From Desulfovibrio desulfuricans (GTDB lineage: Bacteria > Desulfobacterota > Desulfovibrionia > Desulfovibrionales > Desulfovibrionaceae): 64,000 nucleotides of DNA. Below, in pieces: positions 1 to 8,841 of this stretch (the stretch's first letter is position 1; every line of letters begins with the position of its first letter). Both the position numbers and the translations under genes were made by a program. Location of the stretch: positions 991,001 to 1,055,000 of the forward strand of contig NZ_CP036295.1 of assembly GCF_004801255.1 (NCBI RefSeq), written 5' to 3'. Below the pieces are notes generated by a model, which ran no database searches, was not told the origin of the DNA, and worked only from the letters and a program-made list of their open reading frames with translations.

Positions 1-171
1 CGCGGCGTTGCCATGAACCCCATCGACCACCCCCTGGGCGGCGGCGAAGGCAGAAGCTCTGGTGGCCGTCATCCTGTGTCGCCTTGGGGTATGCCTGCCA
101 AGGGTTACAAGACCCGCGACAAGAAGAAGGCCTCTTCCCGGCTGATCATCAAACGCCGCGGCCAGAAGTAG
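1..171 (+). CDS. rplB: 50S ribosomal protein L2, C-terminal part (5' end outside window)
   Basis: The open frame from base 1 reads [17 protein letters not shown] and ends KRRGQK before TAG. This is the conserved C-terminal peptidyl-transferase-proximal segment of L2, which binds 23S rRNA and is needed for subunit joining. Only about 56 codons are present and the start lies upstream of the window. It is the first visible gene of the S10-type operon; rpsS follows after 9 bases, so the two are co-transcribed. Identification is secure from the HPLGGGEG signature, which contains the functionally important histidine region of L2. Confidence 0.97.
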   Translation, partial: RGVAMNPIDHPLGGGEGRSSGGRHPVSPWGMPAKGYKTRDKKKASSRLIIKRRGQK

Positions 172-180
172 GAGTAGCTC

Positions 181-465
181 ATGCCGAGATCGTTGAAAAA
201 AGGGCCGTTTGTTGACGCCCATGTAATGAAGAAGGTCGACAGCGCGGTGGCCAACAGTGACCGCCGCGTGCTCAAGACCTGGTCGCGCCGCTCGACCATC
301 CTGCCCGAAATGGTGGGACTGACCTTTGCGGTGCATAATGGCAAGAAGTTCGTGCCGGTGTTCGTCACCGAAAACATGGTCGGCCACAAGCTGGGCGAAT
401 TTTCGCCCACTCGTACCTTCCATGGGCATGCCGCCGATAAAAAGGCCAAGGCCGGCAAGAAGTAG
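181..465 (+). CDS. rpsS: 30S ribosomal protein S19
   Basis: The 94-residue product begins [12 protein letters not shown], the S19 signature, and contains the conserved stretch [20 protein letters not shown] and the segment [10 protein letters not shown]19 sits in the head of the small subunit with S13 and contacts the A-site side of 16S rRNA. Length is normal for the family (about 92). The gene is tightly packed between rplB and rplV, with nine-base gaps on both sides, in canonical S10-operon order. Confidence 0.98.
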   Translation: MPRSLKKGPFVDAHVMKKVDSAVANSDRRVLKTWSRRSTILPEMVGLTFAVHNGKKFVPVFVTENMVGHKLGEFSPTRTFHGHAADKKAKAGKK

Positions 466-474
466 GGTAGGGAT

Positions 475-813
475 ATGGAATCTAAAGCTATTGCAAAATT
501 CCAGCGCGTTTCGCCGCGCAAGACCCGTCTTGTGGCCAAGAACGTGCAGGGCATGGGAGTGGAGGAGGCTATGAACCTTCTGCGCTTCACGCCCAACAAG
601 CCCGCTGGCGTGCTTTTCGGCGTGCTCAAAAGCGCGTTGGCCAATGCCTCGCAGCTGGGCGGCGTTGATGTGGATGCCATGGTGGTGAAAGAAATCGTGG
701 TCAACGAAGGCCCCACCTGGAAGCGCTTCATGCCCCGGGCTCAGGGCCGGGCGACCAAGATTCACAAGCGCACCAGCCACATCACCGTTATACTCGCAGA
801 AGGGCAGGAATAG
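475..813 (+). CDS. rplV: 50S ribosomal protein L22
   Basis: The 112-residue product carries the L22 pattern: an N-terminal RVSPRKTRLVAKNVQG segment and a C-terminal beta-hairpin segment PRAQGRATKIHKRTSHITV. That hairpin lines the nascent-peptide exit tunnel of the 50S subunit. Length and order (rpsS-rplV-rpsC) are standard. A GGGTAGGG stretch just before ATG serves as ribosome binding site. No unusual feature was seen. Confidence 0.98.
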   Translation: MESKAIAKFQRVSPRKTRLVAKNVQGMGVEEAMNLLRFTPNKPAGVLFGVLKSALANASQLGGVDVDAMVVKEIVVNEGPTWKRFMPRAQGRATKIHKRTSHITVILAEGQE

Positions 814-816
814 GCT

Positions 817-1458
817 ATGGGTCAGAAAGTACATCCGTTCGGGTTCCGGCTTGGGTACAACAAGAATTGGCAGTCCCGCTGGTTCAGCAAGAAGGAATAC
901 CCTGCCTTTGTCTATGAAGACAGCAAGATCCGCACGTTCGTGAAGAAGCTCCTGTTTCACGCCGGGGTTTCCAAAATCGAAATCGAACGTGCAGGCGGCA
1001 AGGTACGGCTTATCCTTTCCACCGCTCGCCCCGGTATTGTTATCGGCCGCAAGGGTGTGGAAATTGAAAAGCTCCGCAACGACCTTCGTCAGAAGTTCGG
1101 TCGCGAGTTCTCTCTTGAAGTGAACGAAATCCGTCGCCCCGAAGTGGACGCCCAGCTGGTGGCCGAAAACATCGCCCAGCAGCTTGAGCGCCGCGTGGCC
1201 TTCCGGCGCGCCATGAAGCGCACCGTGTCCATGGCCCGCAAGTTTGGCGGCGAAGGCATCAAGGTAACCTGCGCTGGTCGTCTGGCTGGTGCAGAAATCG
1301 CCCGTACCGAATGGTACCGCGATGGCCGCGTGCCCTTGCAGACCCTGCGCGCCGACATCGACTACGGCTTTGCCGAAGCGCACACCACCTATGGCATCAT
1401 CGGTGTCAAGGTGTGGATCTATAAGGGTGAAATCCTTGACAAAGAGGTAGATCAGTAA
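817..1458 (+). CDS. rpsC: 30S ribosomal protein S3
   Basis: The 213-residue product starts [13 protein letters not shown] and has a KH domain with GIVIGRKG (the GxxG loop) at about residues 70-78. The C-terminal S3 domain contains [14 protein letters not shown]3 forms part of the mRNA entry channel and helicase activity of the 30S subunit. It starts 3 bases after rplV. Its TAA stop overlaps the rplP start in a TAATG arrangement, indicating translational coupling. Confidence 0.98.
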   Translation: MGQKVHPFGFRLGYNKNWQSRWFSKKEYPAFVYEDSKIRTFVKKLLFHAGVSKIEIERAGGKVRLILSTARPGIVIGRKGVEIEKLRNDLRQKFGREFSLEVNEIRRPEVDAQLVAENIAQQLERRVAFRRAMKRTVSMARKFGGEGIKVTCAGRLAGAEIARTEWYRDGRVPLQTLRADIDYGFAEAHTTYGIIGVKVWIYKGEILDKEVDQ

Positions 1459-1871
1459 TGCTTGCGCCCAAAAGAGTTAAATTCCGCAAGTGGCAGAAAG
1501 GCCGCCTGCGTGGCCTGGCCACCCGCGGCGCCACCATTGCATTTGGCGATATCGGTCTCAAGACCGTGCAGCATGGCCAGCTTTCGAGCCAGCAGATTGA
1601 AGCTGCTCGTATCGCCATGATGCGTCACATCAAGCGTGGCGGTAAAGTGTGGATCCGCGTGTTCCCTGACCGCCCCGTTACGGCCAAGCCTCTGGAAACC
1701 CGTCAGGGTTCCGGTAAGGGCGCGCCGGTGGGTTGGTGCGCTCCGGTCAAACCCGGTCGCGTGCTGTATGAAATCAAGGGCGTGAGCCTTGAGCTCGCGC
1801 GTGAGGCGCTGACCCGCGCCGCTCACAAGCTGCCCGTCAAGACCATCATTGTGATGAGGGAGGGCATCTAA
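1458..1871 (+). CDS. rplP: 50S ribosomal protein L16
   Basis: The 137-residue product begins [19 protein letters not shown] and contains [11 protein letters not shown] and [15 protein letters not shown], both diagnostic for L16, which helps position A-site tRNA in the large subunit. Its ATG shares one base with the rpsC stop, so translation is coupled. The length is typical. rpmC follows with no gap. Confidence 0.98.
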   Translation: MLAPKRVKFRKWQKGRLRGLATRGATIAFGDIGLKTVQHGQLSSQQIEAARIAMMRHIKRGGKVWIRVFPDRPVTAKPLETRQGSGKGAPVGWCAPVKPGRVLYEIKGVSLELAREALTRAAHKLPVKTIIVMREGI

Positions 1872-2102
1872 ATGGCCGCCAAGAAAAAGACCGAAACCGC
1901 CGCCCGGCCCGCCGCCCAGGATCTGCGCTCCATGAGCGTTGAAGAACTGCGCACGGTACTTACCGAGCAGCGCCAGGAACTGATGAGCGCCCGCTTCAAG
2001 CACGCTGCTGCGCAGCTTGAAAAGACTTCCGAACTGAAAGTCATGCGTAAGCAGGTGGCGCGAATCGAGACCGTATTGAACGAAAAGGAACAGAGGGCCT
2101 GA
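1872..2102 (+). CDS. rpmC: 50S ribosomal protein L29
   Basis: The 76-residue product has an Ala/Lys-rich N-terminal extension ([16 protein letters not shown]) ahead of the usual L29 core: [13 protein letters not shown] followed by a second helix with [16 protein letters not shown] and ARIETVL. L29 lies near the tunnel exit beside L23 and helps recruit nascent-chain factors. The family is usually 60-70 residues, so the extension makes this slightly long. The start immediately abuts the rplP stop. Confidence 0.95.
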   Translation: MAAKKKTETAARPAAQDLRSMSVEELRTVLTEQRQELMSARFKHAAAQLEKTSELKVMRKQVARIETVLNEKEQRA

Positions 2103-2104
2103 AC

Positions 2105-2368
2105 ATGCAAGCTCTGGAAGATCGCAAGGGCAGAACGCTGACCGGCATTGTGGTGAGCGACAAGAACGACAAGACCATTGTCGTGCGCGTCGAGACCCTG
2201 GTCAAGCATCCTCTGCTTAAGAAGTATGTGAGGCGCCGCAAGAAGTTCACGGCTCATGATCCTATGAACGAATGCGGTATGGGCGACAAGGTTAAAATTG
2301 TGGAGTTCCGTCCGCTTTCGCGCAACAAGCGCTGGCACCTGGTCTCCATCATTGAAAAAGCCGTGTAG
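2105..2368 (+). CDS. rpsQ: 30S ribosomal protein S17
   Basis: The 87-residue OB-fold protein has [20 protein letters not shown] at its N-terminus and the signature [18 protein letters not shown] near the C-terminus, which is the S17 PROSITE-type region. S17 is a primary 16S rRNA binder of the 30S body. It starts two bases after the rpmC stop, in the invariant order rplP-rpmC-rpsQ. Confidence 0.98.
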   Translation: MQALEDRKGRTLTGIVVSDKNDKTIVVRVETLVKHPLLKKYVRRRKKFTAHDPMNECGMGDKVKIVEFRPLSRNKRWHLVSIIEKAV

Positions 2369-2377
2369 GGTAGTACC

Positions 2378-2746
2378 ATGATCCAGGTAGAATCGACGCT
2401 TCAGGTGGCCGATAATTCCGGCGCCAAAAAGGTTGCCTGCATCAAGGTGCTGGGCGGGTCACACCGCCGCTACGCCTCGGTGGGCGACATTATCGTGGTT
2501 TCCGTTAAAGAAGCCATGCCCCACAGCAAGGTTAAGAAGGGCGACGTTATGAAGGCTGTTATCGTGCGCACCGCTAAAGAAGTGCGTCGCATGGACGGCA
2601 GCTACATCAAGTTCGACGGCAACGCCGCCGTGTTGCTCTCTAACCAGGGTGAGCCCGTGGGTACGCGTATCTTCGGCCCCGTGGCCCGTGAGCTGCGCGC
2701 CCAGAACTTTATGAAAATTATTTCGCTGGCCCCGGAAGTGCTGTAG
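2378..2746 (+). CDS. rplN: 50S ribosomal protein L14
   Basis: The 122-residue product begins [20 protein letters not shown] and ends [16 protein letters not shown], both classical L14 ends. The length is exactly the family norm. L14 contributes to intersubunit bridges and is the docking site of RsfS. It is the first gene of the classical spc segment, but here no promoter or gap separates it from rpsQ (9 bases), so the S10 and spc blocks appear to be one transcript. Confidence 0.98.
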   Translation: MIQVESTLQVADNSGAKKVACIKVLGGSHRRYASVGDIIVVSVKEAMPHSKVKKGDVMKAVIVRTAKEVRRMDGSYIKFDGNAAVLLSNQGEPVGTRIFGPVARELRAQNFMKIISLAPEVL

Positions 2747-2755
2747 GAGACCGTC

Positions 2756-3088
2756 ATGAAAATGTATCGCATCCGCAAGGACGACAAGGTGATGGTAATC
2801 GCCGGCAAGGACGCGGGCAAAATCGGCAAGGTGCTCAAGATCCTGCGCAAGAAGGATCGCGTGCTTGTGGAAAAAACCAACATGGTTAAGCGCCACATGC
2901 GTCCCAACCCCTATGCCCAGCAGCCGGGCGGTATCGTGGAAAAGGAAATGCCGATCCACGTTTCCAATCTCATGGTTGTCTGCTCTGCCTGCGGCAAGGC
3001 CACTCGAGTCGGTTACAAGACCATCGAGTCCGAGGGCAAGGAAAAGAAAGTGCGCTTCTGCAAAAAGTGCAACGAAGTCATGGAATAA
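2756..3088 (+). CDS. rplX: 50S ribosomal protein L24, zinc-ribbon form
   Basis: The 110-residue product has an N-terminal KOW motif ([20 protein letters not shown]), which initiates 50S assembly by binding 23S rRNA. The C-terminal part holds CSACGK and, about 30 residues later, CKKC: four cysteines in two CxxC pairs that look able to bind zinc. AGGAGACC precedes the ATG. Cysteine-bearing L24 is common outside gammaproteobacteria. Confidence 0.97.
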   Translation: MKMYRIRKDDKVMVIAGKDAGKIGKVLKILRKKDRVLVEKTNMVKRHMRPNPYAQQPGGIVEKEMPIHVSNLMVVCSACGKATRVGYKTIESEGKEKKVRFCKKCNEVME

Positions 3089-3097
3089 GGTGATACA

Positions 3098-3637
3098 ATG
3101 ACACGCCTTGAAAAGATATATGGAGAGAAAGTGGTTCCGGTACTGCAGAAGGAGTTTAACTACTCCTCTTCCATGCAACTGCCCGGCATCGAAAAGATCT
3201 CTCTGAACATCGGCCTTGGCGCCGCCAGCTCGAACAACAAGCTGATGGAAGAAGCCATGGCGGAGCTTACCGCCATTGCTGGCCAGAAAGCTGTTGTTAC
3301 CCGGGCTAAGAAGTCCATTGCCGCATTTAAGTTGCGCGAAGGCATGCCCATTGGTGTGCGCGTCACCCTGCGCAAGGATCGCATGTGGGACTTTTTGGAT
3401 AAGCTCATGAACTTTGCCTTGCCCCGAGTGCGTGACTTCCGCGGCATTCCTGATCGCGGTTTTGATGGGCGCGGCAATTTCACCTTGGGCATCAAAGAGC
3501 ACACCATCTTTCCCGAGCTGGAAGCTGACCGTGTGGAAAATCCCAAGGGCATGAATATCACCATCGTCACCACGGCGGCCACGGACAAAGAAGGCAAGTT
3601 CCTTCTCGACCAGCTTGGCATGCCGTTCCGCAAGTAG
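3098..3637 (+). CDS. rplE: 50S ribosomal protein L5
   Basis: The 179-residue product has the L5 signature region around the motif [11 protein letters not shown] and the conserved [20 protein letters not shown]. The C-terminal part [20 protein letters not shown] is also typical. L5 binds 5S rRNA and contacts P-site tRNA. It is the expected length and sits between rplX and rpsN, 9 and 10 bases away. Confidence 0.98.
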   Translation: MTRLEKIYGEKVVPVLQKEFNYSSSMQLPGIEKISLNIGLGAASSNNKLMEEAMAELTAIAGQKAVVTRAKKSIAAFKLREGMPIGVRVTLRKDRMWDFLDKLMNFALPRVRDFRGIPDRGFDGRGNFTLGIKEHTIFPELEADRVENPKGMNITIVTTAATDKEGKFLLDQLGMPFRK

Positions 3638-3647
3638 GAGTTAAGCC

Positions 3648-3833
3648 ATGTCCCGTACTTCTCTGGAAGTAAAGGCCAAGCGCAAGCCCAAGTTCAGCGC
3701 CCGCGCCTACAATCGCTGCCCGCTTTGTGGTCGCCCCAGGGCTTTCCTGCGCCAGTTCGGCATCTGCCGTATCTGCTTCCGCAACATGGCCCTTCGTGGT
3801 GAACTGCCCGGCGTGCGCAAGTCGAGCTGGTAA
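3648..3833 (+). CDS. rpsN: 30S ribosomal protein S14, short zinc-binding (type Z)
   Basis: The 61-residue product contains CPLCGR and, after a 12-residue stretch, CRICF, the Cys4 zinc knuckle of the short S14Z form. The long gammaproteobacterial S14 lacks this. S14 assembles late into the 30S head beside S3. The C-terminus [11 protein letters not shown] is standard. It is followed by an unusually long 102-base spacer before rpsH. Confidence 0.98.
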   Translation: MSRTSLEVKAKRKPKFSARAYNRCPLCGRPRAFLRQFGICRICFRNMALRGELPGVRKSSW

Positions 3834-3935
3834 GATTTCCAGGCGTGCAAACGTCTGGGTGGTGCGCCCTGCGCACCTGCGGGAAGTGACGGCATAGGGC
3901 CGTTAACCCCGCTCCCAAACTCTCAGGAGCATTCG
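3834..3935 (+). promoter_or_regulatory. Structured spacer between rpsN and rpsH
   Basis: Neighbouring genes of the cluster are 1-20 bases apart, but 102 bases separate rpsN from rpsH. The spacer contains a perfect 7-bp hairpin (3861-3867 with 3871-3877, loop CCT) and other GC-rich partial complementarities. S8 is known in E. coli to repress spc translation by binding its own mRNA. An equivalent role here is inference; a simple processing site is equally possible. Confidence 0.4.
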
Positions 3936-4316
3936 ATGTTGACAGATCCCATTGCGGATATGCTCACCCGTATCCGCAACGCGCATTTGGCCCTGCACAA
4001 GGAAGTGAATGTGCCGCGCTCGAAGATGAAGGAATCTTTAGCCGCCATCCTCAAGCAGGAAGGTTACGTCGAAGACGTGGCCGTGGCCGAAACAAACATT
4101 GTCATTACTCTTAAGTACCAGAAGGGAAAGCCCGTCATCTGCGGGTTGAAGCGTGTAAGCACGCCCGGTCGCCGGGTTTATGTTGGCGCGCATCACATTC
4201 CCAGGGTGCAGAACGGCCTCGGCATCTGCATTTTGTCCACGTCCAGCGGCGTGCTGGACGGCATGACCGCCCATGAGAAGAAGGTGGGCGGCGAACTTCT
4301 GTGCGAAATCTGGTAG
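3936..4316 (+). CDS. rpsH: 30S ribosomal protein S8
   Basis: The 126-residue product begins MLTDPIADMLTRIRNAH and ends with the signature GVLDGMTAHEKKVGGELLCE. S8 binds helix 21 of 16S rRNA in the platform and, in well-studied bacteria, feedback-represses its operon. CAGGAGC precedes ATG. Size is normal. The gene is preceded by the structured 102-base spacer. Confidence 0.98.
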   Translation: MLTDPIADMLTRIRNAHLALHKEVNVPRSKMKESLAAILKQEGYVEDVAVAETNIVITLKYQKGKPVICGLKRVSTPGRRVYVGAHHIPRVQNGLGICILSTSSGVLDGMTAHEKKVGGELLCEIW

Positions 4317-4326
4317 GCGGTGCACC

Positions 4327-4866
4327 ATGTCGAGAATAGGTAGACTGCCCGTTGCCGTTCCCAATGGCGTTGAAGTCAAGATCGGAACGGATGTTGTGGA
4401 AGTTAAAGGGCCCAAGGGCTCGCTGAGCACCCCTGTCTGCTCCCTGCTCAAATACGAACAGGCTGACGGTCATGTAACCCTCAGCCGTATTGAAGATAAC
4501 CGCCAGACCCGTTCGCAGCACGGATTGCGCCGCACCCTTCTTGCCAATTGCATTGAAGGCGTCACCAAGGGCTTTTCTAAGGGCCTTGAAGTTATCGGCG
4601 TTGGTTACCGTGTGGCGGTCAAGGGCAACATTATCGAGCTTTCCGTGGGCTATTCCCACCCCGTGCTCGTTGAACTGCCCGACGGCATCAAGGCTGCTGT
4701 TGAAGGTCAGGTTCTGACCATCACCGGCATCGACAAGGAACTTGTGGGCGAAATGGCCGCCAAGATTCGCCGCATCCGTAAGCCTGAACCCTACAAGGGC
4801 AAGGGCATCAAGTACGTTACCGAGACTATCCGCCGCAAGGTTGGTAAGTCCGGCGGCAAGAAGTAG
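4327..4866 (+). CDS. rplF: 50S ribosomal protein L6
   Basis: The product is 179 residues from the ATG at 4327 ([17 protein letters not shown]). An in-frame upstream ATG at 4273 lies inside rpsH and is not used by the family. The two L6 domains are visible, with [11 protein letters not shown] and the C-terminal signature [12 protein letters not shown]6 sits near the GTPase centre and the sarcin-ricin loop. It is eleven bases downstream of rpsH and eleven upstream of rplR. Confidence 0.97.
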   Translation: MSRIGRLPVAVPNGVEVKIGTDVVEVKGPKGSLSTPVCSLLKYEQADGHVTLSRIEDNRQTRSQHGLRRTLLANCIEGVTKGFSKGLEVIGVGYRVAVKGNIIELSVGYSHPVLVELPDGIKAAVEGQVLTITGIDKELVGEMAAKIRRIRKPEPYKGKGIKYVTETIRRKVGKSGGKK

Positions 4867-4876
4867 GGGGCGCGTC

Positions 4877-5236
4877 ATGAAATACAGCAAGAACGAATCC
4901 CGGCAGCGCCGCAAGATCCGTATCCGCAAGAAAGTCAACGGCACCTTCGAGCGCCCGCGTCTGGTTGTGTTCAGGTCCAACCTGCACATCTACGCCCAGA
5001 TCGTCAACGATCTGGATGGCGTAACCCTGGCTGCCGCCTCTACCCTGTCGCTTTCCAAGACCGAAGCCGGCCTGCACTGCAATAAGAGCGGCGCCGAGAT
5101 GGTGGGCAAGGAAATTGCCCGGATGGCCAAGGAGAAGAATATCAATCAAGTGGTATTCGATCGCAACGGGTATCTTTATCACGGTCGCGTCAAGGCCGTA
5201 GCCGACGGCGCCCGCGAAGGCGGCTTGGAGTTCTAA
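4877..5236 (+). CDS. rplR: 50S ribosomal protein L18
   Basis: The 119-residue product starts [19 protein letters not shown] at 4877. A longer in-frame reading from 4742 overlaps rplF and adds non-family sequence, so it was discarded. [20 protein letters not shown] is the characteristic L18 core and the C-terminus [20 protein letters not shown] is conserved. L18 binds 5S rRNA with L5. rpsE begins two bases after its stop. Confidence 0.97.
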   Translation: MKYSKNESRQRRKIRIRKKVNGTFERPRLVVFRSNLHIYAQIVNDLDGVTLAAASTLSLSKTEAGLHCNKSGAEMVGKEIARMAKEKNINQVVFDRNGYLYHGRVKAVADGAREGGLEF

Positions 5237-5237
5237 T

Positions 5238-5750
5238 ATGCGTCAGGAAAATACTGAAACTCAGCAGAACGAGTTGGGCGAAATCGAAAAGATCGTTTCC
5301 CTCAACCGCGTGGCCAAGGTCGTCAAGGGCGGTCGCCGTTTCAGCTTCAGCGCCCTCGTGGTTGTGGGCGACGGCAAGGGCGGCGTGGGCTTCGGTCTGG
5401 GCAAGGCCCAGGAAGTGCCCGAAGCTCTTCGCAAGGCTACCGAGCGAGCTCGCAAGAACCGCGTTCAGGTGTCCCTGCTCGAAGGCACGCTTCCTTATGA
5501 AGTGCTCGGTCGTTTCGGCGCCGGTCGCGTCATGCTCAAGCCCGCCTCCGAAGGTACCGGCATCATCGCCGGTGGTGCTGTGCGCGCCGTCATGGAAGCC
5601 GTAGGCATCCGCGACGTCCTTGCCAAGGCCATCGGAACCAACAACCCGCACAACGTGCTTCGCGCCACCATGCAGGGCCTCGTTTCCCTGCGCAGCGCCG
5701 AAGATGTTTCGGCCCTGCGCGGTAAGAAGCTGGAAGCTCCGAGGAAGTAA
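5238..5750 (+). CDS. rpsE: 30S ribosomal protein S5
   Basis: The 170-residue product contains an N-terminal double-stranded-RNA-binding-type fold with [18 protein letters not shown] and [19 protein letters not shown]. The C-terminal half holds [20 protein letters not shown]5 contributes to translational fidelity with S4 and to the mRNA helicase site. Two-base spacing to rplR and to rpmD indicates a coupled operon. Confidence 0.98.
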   Translation: MRQENTETQQNELGEIEKIVSLNRVAKVVKGGRRFSFSALVVVGDGKGGVGFGLGKAQEVPEALRKATERARKNRVQVSLLEGTLPYEVLGRFGAGRVMLKPASEGTGIIAGGAVRAVMEAVGIRDVLAKAIGTNNPHNVLRATMQGLVSLRSAEDVSALRGKKLEAPRK

Positions 5751-5752
5751 CC

Positions 5753-5929
5753 ATGGCAGAAATTAAGGTAAAACTCGTGCGTTCGCGCATCGGCACCACG
5801 CCAGCGCAACGCAGGCTGCTGGACTCCCTTGGCCTCAAGCGCCGCGAGATGGTCAAGACGTTCAAGGATACCCCGGCCATTCGGGGCATTATCGCCAAAG
5901 TTCCGCATATGGTCGCCGTTGTTGAGTAA
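5753..5929 (+). CDS. rpmD: 50S ribosomal protein L30
   Basis: A 58-residue frame begins at the ATG at 5753, two bases after the rpsE stop: MAEIKVKLVRSRIGTTPAQR, then SLGLKRREMVK and a C-terminal RGIIAKVPHMVAVVE. These match the compact L30 ferredoxin-like fold, with the usual 57-60 residue length. Its position between rpsE and rplO is the canonical one. It is short enough to be missed by length-filtered gene calling. Confidence 0.96.
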   Translation: MAEIKVKLVRSRIGTTPAQRRLLDSLGLKRREMVKTFKDTPAIRGIIAKVPHMVAVVE

Positions 5930-5946
5930 CGGCCAAAGGATATACC

Positions 5947-6411
5947 ATGCAACTGCACAATCTGTTTCCTTTTCCGGAAGAGCGTAAGACCCGCCGTCGC
6001 GTGGGCCGTGGCTCTGGCTCCGGTCTGGGCTGCACTGCGGGCAAGGGCCACAAAGGGCAGAACGCTCGTGCCGGCGGCGGCGTCCGCCCTGGCTTCGAAG
6101 GCGGCCAGATGCCCCTGCAGCGCCGTTTGCCCAAGCACGGTTTTAAAAACGCCCCCTTCAAGGTTACCTACGACGTGATCAATCTTGACGCGCTCGTGTC
6201 GGCCTTTCCGGGCAAGACCACCATCACCCTTGACGACATCTACGCCCGCGGCCTGGTCCGCATGGGCGCGCCCGTGAAAGTGCTTTCGCGCGGCGACGTC
6301 TCAAGCTCCCTGTCGGTGGAGGCTCACAAGTTCAGCCAGGCAGCTGCGGAAAAAATCCGCAATGCTGGCGGCAATGTGACCGAGCTGGAAGCGGTAGCTA
6401 CCGCTGAATAA
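5947..6411 (+). CDS. rplO: 50S ribosomal protein L15
   Basis: The 154-residue product has the Gly/Arg-rich N-terminal extension typical of L15 (RRVGRGSGSGLGCTAGKGHKG, then GGVRPGFEGGQMPLQRRLPK). The C-terminal globular part contains VKVLSRGDV and VEAHKFSQAAAEKI. L15 is a late 50S assembly protein deep in the 23S core. It is followed by a 120-base gap carrying two strong hairpins before secY. Confidence 0.97.
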   Translation: MQLHNLFPFPEERKTRRRVGRGSGSGLGCTAGKGHKGQNARAGGGVRPGFEGGQMPLQRRLPKHGFKNAPFKVTYDVINLDALVSAFPGKTTITLDDIYARGLVRMGAPVKVLSRGDVSSSLSVEAHKFSQAAAEKIRNAGGNVTELEAVATAE

Positions 6412-6418
6412 ATCTGGT

Positions 6419-6485
6419 GGCCGCGCGCAAGCGCGGCCTCACGGCTTTTCTGGCGTCATTGCCCGCCTTGCGGCGGGCAATGACG
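6419..6485 (+). promoter_or_regulatory. Tandem strong hairpins between rplO and secY
   Basis: Two perfect stem-loops lie in the rplO-secY gap. The first has an 8-bp stem (6419-6426 with 6431-6438) closed by a GCAA tetraloop. The second has a 14-bp stem (6454-6467 with 6472-6485) and a TTGC loop. Neither is followed by a T-run, so they are unlikely to be full terminators. They could be RNA-processing or attenuation elements that set secY and downstream expression below ribosomal protein levels; this is inference. Confidence 0.6.
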
Positions 6486-6531
6486 TTGCGCACATACTGC
6501 GCCGCAGGCGCACAAACGCAACGAGTGTTTC

Positions 6532-7845
6532 ATGGCAGTAGGATCGGCAAACAATATGGCGGGCCAGGCTTCGTTGTCCAAACGCATCGGCTGGACCCTC
6601 CTGATTTTGTGCTGCTACCGCATAGGTGTTCATGTGCCCATTCCGGGTGTTGACGCTTCTGCGCTGGCGTCGTTTTTTCAAAGCATGTCCGGCACGCTTT
6701 TCAGCCTGTTTGATATGTTTTCCGGCGGCGGCCTGTCCAACGTCTCGGTGTTCGCTCTGGGCGTCATGCCTTACATTTCGGCAAGCATTATCATCCAGCT
6801 TTTGCAGGTGGTCAGCCCCGATATCAAGCGCATGGCTAAGGAAGAAGGGCAGGCGGGGCGACGCAAGATCACGCAGTACACCCGTTACCTCACCGTGCTT
6901 ATCACCCTGGTGCAGGGTCTTGGCATAGCGGTAGGGCTTGAAAACATGACCAGCCCTGGTGGCGCGCCGGTTGTTCTTGCACCCGGCTGGCATTTCCGCC
7001 TTGTTACCATGGCTACCTTTACGGCTGGCTCCGTGCTTGTTATGTGGCTTGGCGAACAGATTACAGAGCGCGGTATCGGCAACGGCATCTCGCTGATCAT
7101 CTTTTGCGGCATCGTTGTGGGCATTCCCCGCGGCATCATCCAGTCTGTGGCTCTTATCCAGGCTGGCGACATGAGCATCTTCATGGCGATAGTCATCGTG
7201 GCCCTGATGGCAGCGGTTACTGTGGTCATCGTGTTTGTGGAACGCGCGCAGAGAAGGATCCCCATCAGCTATGCCAAACGTCAGGTTGGACGCAAGATGT
7301 ACGGCGGGCAGAATTCGCACCTGCCCCTGCGTCTGAACACTGCGGGCGTTATCCCGCCTATCTTTGCATCTTCGCTGCTGTTGTTTCCCGCCACCATTGG
7401 TCAGTTCTCGACCAACCACTACGTGAAGCAGGCAGCTGAGTTCTTTTCACCGCACGGCGTTGCGTACAACGTGCTGTATGTGGCCTTGATGTTCTTCTTC
7501 TGCTATTTTTACACGGCCATCATTTTTGATCCCAAGGATATGGCTGAAAACCTCAAGAAGAACGGTGGGTTTATCCCCGGCATTCGTCCCGGTGAAAAAA
7601 CCCAGGAATATGTTGATGTGGTGCTTTCGCGGCTGACCCTTTCGGGGGCCACCTATATTTCACTGGTCTGCCTGCTGCCCATGCTGCTCATCAGCAACTT
7701 CAACGTGCCTTTCTATTTTGGCGGCACGAGTTTGCTGATCCTTGTGGGCGTTGCCATGGACTTCATGAATCAGGTGGAATCTCACATGATCTCCAGCCAG
7801 TATCAGGGCCTTATGGCCAAGGCGCGTAAGAGCGGCAGGCTCTAG
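6532..7845 (+). CDS. secY: Preprotein translocase subunit SecY
   Basis: The 437-residue polytopic membrane protein is the central channel of the SecYEG translocon. About ten hydrophobic segments are visible. Signatures include GVHVPIPGVDASAL in the plug-proximal region, FSGGGLSNVSVFALGVMPYI, and the C-terminal cytoplasmic loop region with GGFIPGIRPGEKTQEY. Length matches the family (about 435-445). The start at 6532 (MAVGSANNMAGQ) follows a CG-rich gap without a strong Shine-Dalgarno sequence. map follows 64 bases on. Confidence 0.98.
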   Translation: MAVGSANNMAGQASLSKRIGWTLLILCCYRIGVHVPIPGVDASALASFFQSMSGTLFSLFDMFSGGGLSNVSVFALGVMPYISASIIIQLLQVVSPDIKRMAKEEGQAGRRKITQYTRYLTVLITLVQGLGIAVGLENMTSPGGAPVVLAPGWHFRLVTMATFTAGSVLVMWLGEQITERGIGNGISLIIFCGIVVGIPRGIIQSVALIQAGDMSIFMAIVIVALMAAVTVVIVFVERAQRRIPISYAKRQVGRKMYGGQNSHLPLRLNTAGVIPPIFASSLLLFPATIGQFSTNHYVKQAAEFFSPHGVAYNVLYVALMFFFCYFYTAIIFDPKDMAENLKKNGGFIPGIRPGEKTQEYVDVVLSRLTLSGATYISLVCLLPMLLISNFNVPFYFGGTSLLILVGVAMDFMNQVESHMISSQYQGLMAKARKSGRL

Positions 7846-7909
7846 AAGGCTGCGGGCATGCTGCAAAGCTTGCACTGCGGTTTTCACAAGCGCGGATGGT
7901 GATGGAATA

Positions 7910-8704
7910 ATGAAAAAATATCACGGCGCATTCATCAAGAATGAAAGGGAAGTGGCCTGCCTGCGGGAAGCAAACCGCATGGTTGCCAACATACTGGATG
8001 CCGTGGGCGACATGGTGGCACCTGGTTTGCCTACCATGCGGCTTGAAGAGCTGGCGCGCGACATGTGCGCCGACTACAAGGTAACTCCGGCTTTTCTGGG
8101 TTACTGCGGTTACCCCTTCGCCCTGTGCTGCTCGGTCAACGAGCAGGTGGTGCACGGTTTTCCTTCCGCGCGGCTGCTTAAGGAAGGCGATATCGTCAGT
8201 GCCGACATGGGCGTTGTGTTTGAAGGCTTTGTGGGCGACGCCGCACGCACCTTCCCTGTTGGCAAGGTGAGCGACGAGATCCACAAGCTCATGCAGGTAA
8301 CGGAAGAGAGCCTGTACGTTGGCATAGAACAGGCCAGGGCTGGCAATGATGTTTATGACATCGGCGCAGCAGTGCAGGATTATGTTGAGGCAGCTGGTTT
8401 TAACGTAGTGCGCCGGTTTGTGGGCCATGGCGTGGGTGCAAAGATGCATGAAAAGCCTGAGGTGCCCAACTTCAGGCCCGGCATGCGCGGTCTGACCCTG
8501 CAAAACGGCATGGTCATCGCTATTGAACCCATGGTCACAGTGGGAACGTACGAAGTGGACATCCTGGACGACCAGTGGACCGCCGTTACTCGCGACGGTT
8601 TGTGGGCCGCCCATTTTGAGCACAGCGTCGCCATAACCCCCCACGGGCCGCAGATTCTCAGCATTTCGGATCGTGGTTTGAACCGGCACACAATTGAAGG
8701 TTGA
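7910..8704 (+). CDS. map: Methionine aminopeptidase, type I
   Basis: The 264-residue enzyme removes N-terminal methionine from nascent proteins. The five metal ligands of the pita-bread fold can be placed: D in VSADMGVVFEG, D in FVGDAARTF, H in FVGHGVGAKMHEKP, E in IAIEPMVT and E in AAHFEHSVAITPHGP. There is no N-terminal zinc-finger extension, so it is type Ia. Its place between secY and rpmJ is common, although the adk and infA genes often found here are absent. Confidence 0.97.
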   Translation: MKKYHGAFIKNEREVACLREANRMVANILDAVGDMVAPGLPTMRLEELARDMCADYKVTPAFLGYCGYPFALCCSVNEQVVHGFPSARLLKEGDIVSADMGVVFEGFVGDAARTFPVGKVSDEIHKLMQVTEESLYVGIEQARAGNDVYDIGAAVQDYVEAAGFNVVRRFVGHGVGAKMHEKPEVPNFRPGMRGLTLQNGMVIAIEPMVTVGTYEVDILDDQWTAVTRDGLWAAHFEHSVAITPHGPQILSISDRGLNRHTIEG

Positions 8705-8841
8705 CATCAGAGGTAAAGCTGGATAAAGATTTCCGTTCCCGTCCTCAATTTCGAGGACTGCGGCCTGTTGTTCTATCGTGGCGAAGCCGCAAGCCGGATC
8801 TTTATTTGGTCAATGCAATGGTTTCTTATTGGAGATGAGGT

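Noticed and set aside
2459-3502. 347-residue minus-strand frame opposite rplN, rplX and rplE
   Set aside because: Antisense to three certain ribosomal genes with no independent support.
8705-8841. Search for infA or adk between map and rpmJ
   Set aside because: The 137-base spacer is too short for adk and no frame resembling IF-1 is present.
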